Source: Siderastrea siderea (Eukaryota > Cnidaria > Anthozoa > Scleractinia > Rhizangiidae). Taken from it: a DNA stretch of 64,000 bases. The notes beneath the pieces were generated by a model, which saw only the letters and a program-made list of their open reading frames with translations, did not search any database and was not told where the DNA came from. Shown here piece after piece: positions 32,542-43,800 of this stretch (positions are counted from its first letter, which is position 1; every line of letters starts with the position of its first letter). The DNA lies in NCBI GenBank assembly GCA_964030785.1, contig OZ034966.1, positions 9,601,152 through 9,665,151 on the forward strand, in the 5' to 3' direction. The position numbers and the translations under genes were made by a program.

Positions 32542-32866
32542 CGCGATTAAACTGGATTGTCATGTAAATCCGAGCTGGGTCGGTTACGTAATCTCCAGGT
32601 CTTGCTTCCTTGGACCGGTTATTTAACTCGCAGACCTTTTCGTCCAACACGTAATTGTAGCTTTGGCATTTGAGCTCGTTCTCGCACCGTATGACGCAGT
32701 CAGACGGGCGGTTTGCTTTGAAGGTGTAGAAGGTGTGACCTTTGAGCGCTTTGCTGTAAATGGCATCTCGCGAACTGCATTTGCCGGCGGCGTTTCCATG
32801 ACGTATCCAGGAAGCCAAATAGAAACCAACAGCAAACATCAGCAGTTTCTGAGACAACTTCATCAC
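32542..32866 (-). CDS. Secreted PAN/apple-domain gene, first exon
   Basis: ATG at 32866; the exon ends at a GTAAGT donor (phase 1). The first 26 residues (MMKLSQKLLMFAVGFYLASW, then IRHGNA) form a signal peptide. Residues about 27-108 form a PAN/apple domain with the cysteine spacing and motifs SDCVIRCENELKCQSYNYV...VCELNN, which are typical of cnidarian secreted and matrix proteins. PAN modules mediate protein or carbohydrate binding. The gene is head to head with the other PAN gene starting at 37787, 4.9 kb away. Confidence 0.8.
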
Positions 32867-33060
32867 CGACGAAAGGATCCTCAGCTGCGAGTACCTGAAA
32901 GAAGTCTAAAATGAACATAGATGTGTAAAGAAAGATGTTTTGCAGAAGGTGCCTCATGCGCACAAAAGGTCTTTTTCATTTCTTTAAAATGATGTCTGTG
33001 TGGTCTAGAATGAAATCCCCTCCCCCATTCCCCAATCTCTAACCAAAAACAAAATAAAAC

Positions 33061-33511
33061 TGAATGAATGAATGAACGAACGAACGAACGAACGAACAAA
33101 CGAACGAACGAATGAACGAATGAGCGAATGAACTAATGAACGAATGAACGAATGAACGAATGAATGAATGAATGAATGAATGAATGAATGAATGAATGAA
33201 CGAATGAATGAATGAACGAATGAATGAATGAATGAATGAATGAACGAACGAACGAACGAACAAACGAACGAACGAATGAACGAATGAGCGAATGAACTAA
33301 TGAACGAATGAACGAATGAACGAATGAACGAACGAATGAATGAATGAATGAATGAATGAATGAATGAATGAATGAATGAATGAATGAATGAATGAATGAA
33401 TGAATGAATGAATGAATGAATGAATGAATGAATGAATGAATGAATGAATGAATGAATGAATGAATGAATGAATGAATGAATGAATGAATGAATGAATGAA
33501 TGAATGAATGA
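33061..33511. repeat. (TGAA)n/(CGAA)n microsatellite, 450 bp
   Basis: The distal half (33325-33511) is almost pure tgaa units. The proximal part mixes gaac and gagc variants in a higher-order pattern: the block from about 33075 to 33145 recurs at 33241-33320. It lies just upstream of the - strand PAN gene. SFIHSF reading frames are artefacts. Confidence 0.97.
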
Positions 33512-36035
33512 AGATATGCAAATCACTTTGCCCCGTCATTTTTTATTACTTGTTTGTATTCACTTTTCAGCTTCTACAATCATTTTCACCTGTTCGAAAA
33601 TCGAAACGTCGGATCGCGATATAAAGTATACTCCTACTTTCTCGAATTGAATCTTATTTCCCCTGGTTAATGTTCTTACTTATTTTCTATCGGCTATTGG
33701 ACGTCTATTGTCTTTCAAGGACTTCACTAAACTCAAGTACTTCACTAAACCTTTAGTCAATAAATAAATGAACCTTTTCATTCACTAGCAAACATACTCT
33801 TACGCGCATTGCTATTTACCCCATTTTGCGTAGACCTGAGTTCATCCATATTTCATGACAGCTTACGGAAAGTTACATTCCAAAAATCTCCCCGTGTAAA
33901 CTTTCCGTGCGTCAAAACAATGGCCATTGCCCTAGAGCAATTTTTAGAAATTAGAAGTTTCAAACAAGAGCTAGAGATAAATTAGTGACTAGCACGCGAA
34001 GATGAAAGGTACTTGGAAAGTTTTAAGCAGTTTTGAAGGTCCGTTTCAATTTTTTCCACTTTTCTTTCTTCCAAGTTCTAAAATTTTTTTTTTTGCAATT
34101 TAAATAATAAACAGATTATCACTCTGCAGATTTAAACACCTAGTTTATATAATATCACCACAGCAAGTGTCATTCTGAAAAAAGACAAAGAAGCTCAATA
34201 AGAAGGCATTGGAATTCACGGCGGGTAGACTCTTATTTGTCCCACGAAAGCCACTAGCGTAGACACGATTCTGATCGGGTGGTCACTGGTGAAGTGAAGA
34301 TAAATTTTTAATGAGTTTACCAGAAGAAACTGCTCAGTCAAAATCTACTCTGCTGGAACATCAACTAGAACAATACGTCTCATTATAGATATTTTAGGGA
34401 ACGTGACTATAATCGGTAAACTGCAGATCCCTGCATCCCCCCTCCACCTCCTAAAGTAACAGACTTTTTGTCGCAGTAACAGGAGTCGATGAAATTTTGC
34501 AGGGCGTAAAAATTGCCTTGGTTAACATTTTTACACATACTTGTTAGCGAAAACAAATCAAAAATGTGTACATTGTTTTAATAACTGTTGCTATTTTAAC
34601 TTTAAGTATTAGCTTTCTCAAATGAGCGAAAACAGGGACGAAAGCAGGCGAAAAAAATACTGATTGGCAAAGACAGATACGTCTTTAGACGTCTGCTACG
34701 TAACATTTCTCAACACTTGCTAACATTTCCAAATTCTTTACTTCGATCGTACCTGAATCCTAGTTAAAGTCAGTCTCAGGGATGTTTTCCTAAATTAAGG
34801 ACGATTTGCTAGAACTCTCAGATGTTTAAATTGATCATCGTTTAAAATTATGGATCTATCCTTACGCTTGACCATACTGAATGCTAACAAAGGTGATTCA
34901 AAGGAGGTGTGCTCTTTCATCGCCACCTCACTTAAACAGCCAAAGTTTTTTTCTATTTGCTACGATCCCGGCACATCCCGATAGTTAATTGTGTCACGCC
35001 GACCGTGTAATTGACAAAACATATTCCATGACGTTCATTCCGTTTATGTTGTAAGCTCGAGTAGCTCGTTTTCTTACACTGTTCTTTTCCTATACCGCTG
35101 AGTAAAACTTGACTCACGTATTCTTTTTTGTCTTTTGACAATCAAGAATTTATATGAACAAGGGCAATTTATAAAGATAGAAGAGTTTACAACGCCACTA
35201 TGATCTACACTTTCAAAGGCTCTCTTACCTCGAGCTTGTTGTAAAATTTCCCAGTTTTCTTTGCCTAACCTTTGTCGATCAACGAAGTGGCAAGATTTCA
35301 AATCCACTACCGTTTTCAGAACACCTGCTCTTATTTTCGGGTCAAGTGCGCGGCTTTACTTTGGTCATTACACCTAATCACTAGCACTGGCACTGACATT
35401 CATTATTTCCATGTAGCTTAAATTTTTTTATTGGTCAGGCTCTCTCATTGTATTCGTCTCATTTTTATTGGTTTAAGACGCTTTCATGTGTTGTTGTGCT
35501 CTTTGTGAACTCTTATGAAAACCCCTACCAAGCTCGAAAAAAAAAATTCTGAATCGTCAGGAAAAATAATCTTAGCCATAAAATCATTTTCTATCGCCTT
35601 GGTGGTCATAAACAAAAGGATTCTCATTGGCTTCTTTTGTTAGTACCACCAACATGACCGCCACGCTATTGTCTTTTGAAACTGGAGGGATATTTCAAAC
35701 TGCAAACCATCAAACTTACTTACTTCCTAACTACTCCATTGTAACAAATATATCGACTTGGAGTCTTTCGACTGAAGTGATGGAGGGTGTCAATTGACTA
35801 ACATTACTGTTATTTTAGTGAGCCATAATTTATGAACAACTAATTTCTAGAACGTTTCTCTTCCTAACCACTTCATTGTAACAAATATAACTAAACTTTG
35901 AACTTAAATGTATTTTAAATGCAAAACAAAACTTGAATAAATAATCTGTCGTCAATTAATAAAAGGACAGCATCTGCGGCCGGGGATCCTGCCTGATGTG
36001 TAACATGAAGTGTTAGGGGGTTGAGTATTGGTAAT
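33512..36035. other. Intergenic region between divergent PAN genes
   Basis: No convincing exon or RNA gene. A direct duplication of about 35 bp (cttcctaac.acttcattgtaacaaatat) occurs at about 35725 and 35860. Promoters of the divergent genes presumably lie within 32.9-37.8 kb but no clear TATA-initiator pair was fixed. Confidence 0.45.
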
Positions 36036-36039
36036 CGTT

Positions 36040-36165
36040 TGAGCGCGAGTGCAATTAAAGATTTACACTACGAGAGATATTTGGAAGTTCTATCCAAATT
36101 GCACGAGCGTTGAAACGTGCGCAATTTGAAAGAATTTTCGAAATATCATGATTGCGCAAGTAATC
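36040..36165. repeat. Imperfect hairpin
   Basis: The word atatttggaagttctatccaaattgcacgag is answered by cgtgcgcaatttgaaagaattttcgaaatat about 10 bases later, giving a stem of about 30 bp. Likely a small MITE remnant. Confidence 0.5.
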
Positions 36166-36970
36166 GTACGATCACCCATTTATCATGTGACTGAGGAAGT
36201 GGTCGGATCGTTCACGTCAGACGTAGTAAAGGTCATTTTGTTTTGGTTTGGAAAGAAAAGTATGGATTGACAAATTAGCCGCGATTTCAAACGCATTTGG
36301 AGTCCTTCAGGCGCTGTTTACGGTCAAAATGTAGCCATAAAGTAAAACACACGCAAAATTATAATGATAAGTGTAAACTACTATAAAAAAATTTTCAATT
36401 TGGACAGACAATTACATTCAATAAAACAATGTTTCATCGATAAATGACAACAACCAATTTGTATCTTTCTTAATCACTGACTGTGACACTGTGATGTTGC
36501 CAACAAAGAAACATTAAATTGTACTGCAGTGCAAATCAAAGATTAAAGATTTATTTGACTGCTCTTAGCCGATCGGAATGAAGCTTTTTTTAGCCTTATG
36601 ATGCTAAAAATCTTCCATTTCCACAGTGTTTTCTCAAAAGGCGATACGAGAATGTTCACGTAAAAATATTCTAAGAACACGGTACTGTTTGTATATCTTA
36701 TAAAACTTGTTAAAGTCCGAATCAATTTAAGAAGCATTGGCTTTTGAGTGTTCGGCCCTTTAGACCGTTGCCAAAAAACAAACATGAGACTAAACGTTAC
36801 AAAGGAGCATGGATGTTGAATCCTTATCTTGTGCTTGTAACTATAAGGTACTACTCGTTCTTAGCCCTAGCGAACAAACACATTTCCATGTAAGAATTGT
36901 AGATCAATCCTTTGGGGAAAGGTTCCTATATACTACTTAATCACGAAATCGTTCATTTAGATTCGAACTG

Positions 36971-37258
36971 CTAGAGCGGTTTTCAATTGAGTGTGGAAAG
37001 TAATTCGCGTTTTGCTTTGGTTTTGCTTTACTTCGCTCTGTGATTGGTTAAAAATCTCGCGCCTCTTTCTCGACCAATCAGAAGTAAAAACTCAAACCAA
37101 TCATAACTTGCTCAAACGCGTTTTCCCGCGCTTTGCGCCGGTTACATGTATTTGCTTCGAGTTCTGATTGGCTCATTGGGTAATTTGTTTTTGTTGTGAT
37201 TGGCTGGGATAATAACTTTGGTTTTGGTTTTACGACACACCTTTGAAAAGCGCTCTAA
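36971..37258. mobile_element. MITE with repeated ATTGG/CCAAT words
   Basis: The left end ctagagcggttttcaattga and the right end (inverse ttagagcgcttttcaaaggt) form short terminal repeats. The interior carries at least six ATTGG or CCAAT words (tgattggtta, gaccaatcag, aaccaatcat, tgattggctc, tgattggctg). It lies about 530 bases upstream of the first exon of the main gene. Confidence 0.65.
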
Positions 37259-37786
37259 GGGAACCAGGAAAAATACTTTGTGCCCATTAGCTTTTTATTA
37301 GAGACCAATGAGTAAGAAACTAAAACTCGTTTTTTTAGGAGCTACTTCATATAATACCTTTAACGGATCTACTGAAACGTTTTAAATAGAATTGATAGTC
37401 AACTTGGCAAGACAGGGTAGCTTCTAAGATTCGAGTGCATTGTAAAACTAGAGAAAAGAAATAACGTGGAAAGTCTTTGTTTTGTTTATTTTTATTTCTC
37501 TTAATTCTTTTCCTTATCTAGATTCATTTTTCCTTCTTGAATGCTTTCCACAACAAAGAATTGAAAAAGAACTGAAAAAAGAACAAAAACAAGACACAAA
37601 AACAAATCAACTGATCAATGAAATATTGAACACTGGTGAGAAACGCCATCTGTTGTTAACGGGGGATAAGTGTGTTATATATATCACAATTGATATTTCC
37701 TTCACACCTTTGATCAGAGATATGCAAAGCATTAATATTACAGATGGAGTGAATGGTTTACCAATTAATAGCTTGTGCTTGTAAGT

Positions 37787-37874
37787 ATGAGGGGCTGCTT
37801 TTTCTCAGTCCTTGCAAGTTCTTTTTTTGTTCTTTGGGGAACTTGGCTTCAAATGAACCAAATAGATGCGCAAG
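37787..37874 (+). CDS. Exon 1: signal peptide
   Basis: ATG at 37787 with A at -3. The frame reads [20 protein letters not shown] and a few more residues before a GTGAGT donor in phase 1. The hydrophobic core fits a signal peptide, and the phase fits the PAN exon 770 bases downstream. A different upstream first exon cannot be excluded. Confidence 0.6.
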
Positions 37875-40800
37875 GTGAGTAATAAGAAAACTAAAACTGA
37901 GATAACTTCACATTCACTTAGGATGCACTGTCTGGTTAGTTATCGCTCTTGAACGAGCAGAGTAGGATATTAATTTAAAATATTAAATTGCATAATATTT
38001 TTGCCAAGAGAGAAGGCAGAACCAGACTCCTCCAGTTACACATTTTCGCAATGCCTCAGCAAAAACATTGTCTCTAATTTAACTTCCACTTTAATTTCAC
38101 ATTTTTCTCTGAAACAACGTTTTGGAACAAAATTCTCACAAAACCTTCAGACGATGACTCAAAAACTTTGTTGTGCATCAACGTGCTAATAACATCCAGC
38201 TATTATTAATAGTGTTTATTATTAAAGAAAAGGTTTCTGATGTACTACTACATTCGTCTGAAAAATTGTCATCCTTGAAGTGGTCGGGCCTGAATTATTC
38301 TCCAAAATTAAAATTTCCCAATTTACAGAAAGTCCAGGGTACGATTAGAGCCCACTCCCATTTACGTATATTTTAATATTAAAAAAAATTGGAAGAATAA
38401 GGCTTCGATAGCCGAAATTACGCAAACGTTATCAACTTAGTAAAAATCAGTTTCGAAGCATACTCAGCTCTAAACTATAATGCCATATAAAGTTTTTTTT
38501 AGAGGTAGCAAATCTCAATTTTTTTTTACGCCAAGAAAAAAGCAGCAGTCTGGATGACATTTCCTTGCTGTTTTGTCAAACTACTTTAAATTACTAGTTT
38601 ACGATCGTCACTCTGTTTGGTGTCATTCGTTTTTATCCAGAGCACTGCCGAGCATTGGATTTTGAAGTCGCGTTCAAGGATCGTGCCTTTACCAAAAGCA
38701 TCATCAAAACCGTTCTGACACTTGACGAAGAACTGTGCCAGTTTATGTGTTATCTGGAGGTCACCTGCAAATCCTACAACCTTGGACCACCTCTGCCGGG
38801 CGCAAACGGAAAACGAGCTTGCGAACTGAGCAGCTCTCATCATTCCTCGCACCTGAGTCACCTTGAAAAGAGAGAGGGCTTCATCTATCGTCCTTCAGTG
38901 GTAAGTTAAATCCAAAAGAGGAAGGATTGGTGTATATCGCTCCACTGGTTCGCAGTGAGGTTTTGCTAGAGTCTGTAGGTTCGAAGTGCATCGGGAATTT
39001 GTTGAAAGGCGTGTGTTTCACAAACCCAGGCCCGAAAAAAAATGCTTCGTTAATCCATACAATGTTCGTCATCAAACAGGGATTCAATTCTTATTGATTT
39101 GGTAAAATATTATTAACATTAATCGTATGACTAACAGTGGGATATCCATGACGCAGTAAATTTAGTGATTGAATTAACTGGAAACCGAGAAAAATTGTCT
39201 CAGTGCCAGTTCTGTAAGAAATGCTGAGACCACCCACACACATAAACACACAAGCAGACCTGTATTAAATAAAGATAAGACATCCATCGATACTTAACCC
39301 ATTTTTGCTGGAGTCTAAAATAAAAGCTTATGGAGGAGACAATTAACACGGCATTACAATAAAGCGAGAAATTATTTGCATTTGTTGACTGAATGGAGAA
39401 TTAACCTCAAATTGCAAGTATAGAATTAAGTGCCAAAGAAATCACTTACGGATATTAAAGTTGGAAGAAGGATCGATCGGGAAATTGTCATAAGGTGTGC
39501 GTTTCACAAACTCCCGAAATCATTTTGGGCCCGAAAAAAGTTCGTCATCAAACAAGCACAATGTTCGTCATTAAACAGGCAGAATGTTTGTCATCAAACA
39601 GGGATTCAATTCTAATTGATTTCGAAAGCTATTTGGTAAAATATTAACGAGCGTATCGCTAACTAACAGTGAGATAACCATGGCACATTAAATTTAGTGA
39701 ATTAACCGGAAACCGAAGACAAAAATTGTCTCTGTGACAGCTCTGCAAGAAATGAAGACCTCTCACAGACACACAGACACGTACGTGCATGTATTAAATA
39801 CTTAACCCATTCGTTTTCTCAGCCGACAATCTCGCTGCTAGCCTGTTCCAGGCGTTCAGATAGTGGAGCGCGAGCGAAAACTAAAGCGAGTGAAAGAGCG
39901 GGAAAAAACGAGGGGAGACTCTCCCCCAGTCTCCCCTCGTTTTTTTCCCGCTCTTTCGCTCGCTTTATTTTTCGCTCGCGCTCCACTATCTGAACGCCTG
40001 GAACAGGCTATCTCGCTGCAGGTTATCAATGAATAAATAAGAATTTAAATCGTTTTTGTTCCCATAGCAACCAATGTGTACAGCGCCGAGGTTGCCATGT
40101 GTAGACTCCACTTCGTCGAAAATTGTTTGATTACGTAGAAAAGCCGTTGATCATAAGAAACGTTTGAACTCTTCAAAAGAAACGTTTCTGTAAAATAAGC
40201 TTTTGTATTGTCGCAATCAATTTTGTGGAATCAGTAGAAGTTCTATTCACAGAATAGATATAAGCTGATAGCCTGTCATTTTGAAGCCAATCAGATCGCA
40301 CACTTGCTTATATCCAGAGTCTGGCCATAAAATAAATAGAGGATATTACAAAACGGGGCGAAGATATGAAGATATGAGTGGTAATAAATACACCGAAAAC
40401 AATAAAGGTTGCTTGGGCATTGGGCAGTTGCGCATTGGGAAGCTATTGTTTGGCGGTCACTCAAGCAAAGCAAAGTATTGTGTTCCATGTGCCCAAATGC
40501 TCAATGCCCAATTGCCAATGACCAATTGCCAAAGCAGCCTTTATTGAATTAGGTATATATATACTTTACGTTAAGGAGCACAGCGAGTAAAATATTGTTT
40601 CTTTTTTTTCCACAAGAAAATAAAGTTCATATTTCAAGCCAAAATGTAATTTTATCTTTATTATACAGGTAAAAGTTTGAGCACAAACTTTACCGCGAGC
40701 TGTTGCAGTTCGAAGGCAGAAATGTTGAAATTCCTGATCTCCTTTCGGCTTCACTTGCAACTAACTCCTCGAATAATTTTAATCGTATCTGAAACTTTCT

Positions 40801-43800
40801 TCTTCGTGTTAACGTTTTCCCGCTCCTCGATAAACGATTTTATGTCGGCTTTAGTGAACTTTCCAATCCATCGGTCGTCATTTTTTTGCTGGTGTTTGGC
40901 AAACTTTGCACAAACAACCACCTAAAAGTGGGAAATGACGTCAAAGATATCCTCAATAAAGAGGATATGCAAAATACGCCACTCCAGTCCCAGAGTAGGG
41001 GTCTCGGTAAAACGCCGACTCGGGTCGGTGTATTTTTTTTTTCGCGATTTATTTGCAAATAGATTCCTTTTGGTCGAAAAAGTATCTGTTGGTTTACAAC
41101 GGAAAATCCTTTCTAATAAGTGCATGTGACAAGCTGCCCTCGGTTCATTAAGTCTTTTCCGCGTTTTCCTTTCACGAACATGGCAGGAAGGATGCAATCC
41201 TCGTAAGCAAGAAAATCGCAAAGTTTGCTTGCTATTTACCTGCACAGCCGCTGTTTGAGTGACTCAAACACAAAAAAAATTACTGCAGCTATACTAATTT
41301 TAGCCTAAAAAGCAGTGGCCTACCGCAGGCAACTGAGGTATAGGGAAAACACTACAGCCGGTTTCACTGCTATGTGCAGTAGACCCAGGATTCGGCGTGA
41401 TTCGCCGGCTATGATTCGCCCATCTTGATTGATCCTCTTTTAACTACAAAGCGATGAAAGAAATAGAGATATTCTGCTCTTTCATGACTTTTTGTATCTC
41501 AGAAATGTGTGTTTCTTTTGTAAACTCATTTCATGCGAAGAGTTCCAGAATTATTTCGTGACCATGAGCAAATCCTGACGGCCAAATCAAGCTTCGCCTC
41601 ATGCCATGATTCGCCCATGGCCACGAGATAATTCTGGGAGTTTGCTCATGAGGAGGGTTTACAGAAGAAATACTAACTTCCTGAGATGTAACCAATCACA
41701 ACAAGCAAAGGATTTGCTCATTTCCTTCAATTCACTGCTTTGTGATTATGAGAGAATAAAGACGGGCGAATCATAGCCAGCGAATCATGCTAGAAAACCC
41801 CGGGTCTACATGTAGTGGTGAAATCGGCTGTAAATCAGTTATTTAGAGAAACAGAAATTTGTTATAAGCGCTAATGTTGGCCATATAATGACACCGACGT
41901 TTTGGCATTACTTACTGCCTTCTTCAGGTTGTTCACGAAGGCAGTAAGTAATGCTGAAACGTGGGAGACCTTACATGACCACCAATAGCGCCTGTAACCA
42001 ATTTCTAACTATTTCTCGAGTTGAAGGTGCTACGCAGTGTACACATTGTTATCATCTTATGTAAATTTTATTTATTTTGTTTCCGTGTAATCTACACAGC
42101 TAAAATGGGGTAGCAAAGCCTTGCAAGTTCCGACCTCCTTGCCTTTAACGCGGGCATGCACTGCATGAATAGGATATCGGATGAATCAGGAGACCCTTTA
42201 CCGGCAGAGATTTGACGTTTGGGTTCCAGGTTTTCACGCAGTAGTGCCGGATTCGAATCCCGATTTCCGCATTGCATTTTTTTTTTATCAAATGAAAACT
42301 TACAAGAGACGTAAACTTCTTCGTAGAGACGATAAGAAAATGAGCCATACGAACTAAAGAAGCTTGTCACATGCGCAGTTTTATTTGTCCATAATTTCTT
42401 TAAAAGGATTTTCCGTTTTAAACTGACAGATACTTTTTCGACCAGAAGGAATCTATTACCAAATAATTGCCCCGAGTCGGCGTTTTACTGACAGCCCGGA
42501 TGTAGAAGAGTGGTCTGTTTTTTCACTAAAACACTCTTGTGTATATAATAATGTTGTTTACTACTGATACAGACAGTCTCTGAGATACTGTTAAGCCGTG
42601 GCTGTGTCTTGATACAGACTCAGTGAAGATGATTCGTAAGCATCTTGGGTGTTTGGTGAAATGAATGTTTGAAGAATGGACCGAAAAAGCTGCCGTCCGT
42701 TTTCTTTTTCCATTATCCTTTGAAAAACCGCAATTCTTCTGGGAGCGTGTCGGCTATAAAAGAACTACAAATTATGTAACTTATACTCTTCTGTTCTTTT
42801 AACAGAATCTCTGCGGTGTTCCTTGTCCAGAAAAGCAAGCATGTCTCCCGGATGACAGCGGTGGATTTTCTTGTCTCTGTCCTGATCCAGGATTTAAAGG
42901 GGAAGCATGCACTCAAGGTTGTTAGAAACTAAATCTGGTTTCTCTTGTTGTAAGTCGAAGGAAACTAAAGACCAAGATGTCCATGCATATAGTTTGAAGG
43001 AAAAAAACGAGATTTTGCAGTAAAACATTGTCTTAAAAACCTGCGCAAAATTACACCCCTGTTAATTCTTGTTTGAATTGCCAGTGTTTTAGGTAATACA
43101 AAGTGATCAAATACAAAAATAAAGCGATGGCCGATGAGCGATTAGATTGTTAGGTAAGGCTAACAAAACCTCAAAGAACAGAAACGTTTTCCTAACACTC
43201 TAACCATATATTAACACAGCAAGCTTTTAATTACTCCCACCTTAACTAAATTGTGCAAGACCCAAGAATAACGAATGAAGCTTTATGCAAGCAGTCTATT
43301 CATATAACATTCTACATTTTGGTAAAGCCAATCGTAGAGGTATTTTTCGATTCAGGATACTAAAAACATGTAATAAATCTTTCGATTTATTATATAGCAA
43401 ACTCACTTATTTTTCCTGAATTCTGGTCTTACGGGAACTAGATCGTGATGGCAAGGATTTTATTCCCTTATAAACGGGCTTGACTGTGTGCATCGTCCTT
43501 TTAGATATTGATGAATGTGCATCCAATACACATGATTGCGATGTTAAAGCAGACTGCAAAAACAAGGCAGGTTCATTTATTTGCACTTGCCATGAAGGTT
43601 ACCAAGGAAACGGAAAAACCTGTGAAGGTATGAATCAAAATAGAAAATTACTTAAGAGCGGCTATCCGTAACTTTCACCTATAGCTAGGACCATGCATGA
43701 TAGAAAAATCGAAAATTGCCAAACTTTGTCACAATAAAGGTCTTCCGGCCCCAAACCATTTATAAAAATATAAGTTTTAATTTATTCTGGTAAATATTTT

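Larger units (their letters stand above)
41006..42489. mobile_element. 1.5-kb element with ~125-bp inverted ends
   Basis: The left arm ggtaaaacgccgactcgg...gattccttttggtcgaaaaa...gtgcatgtgacaagctg pairs with 42361-42489 on the other strand. No transposase frame is seen. Two other elements (41354-41832 and a hairpin at 41890-41960) are nested inside. Unknown family. Confidence 0.7.

Noticed and set aside
37482..37784. Frame with RIEKELKKEQKQ and RHLLLTGDK, faintly like a G-alpha N-terminus
   Set aside because: The P-loop GAGESGKS is absent, there is an insertion between the blocks, and no further exons were found. The likeness is probably chance.
42225..42275. tRNA 3' half (ggattcgaatcccg)
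   Set aside because: Only a B-box-like arm is visible; no complete cloverleaf could be drawn.
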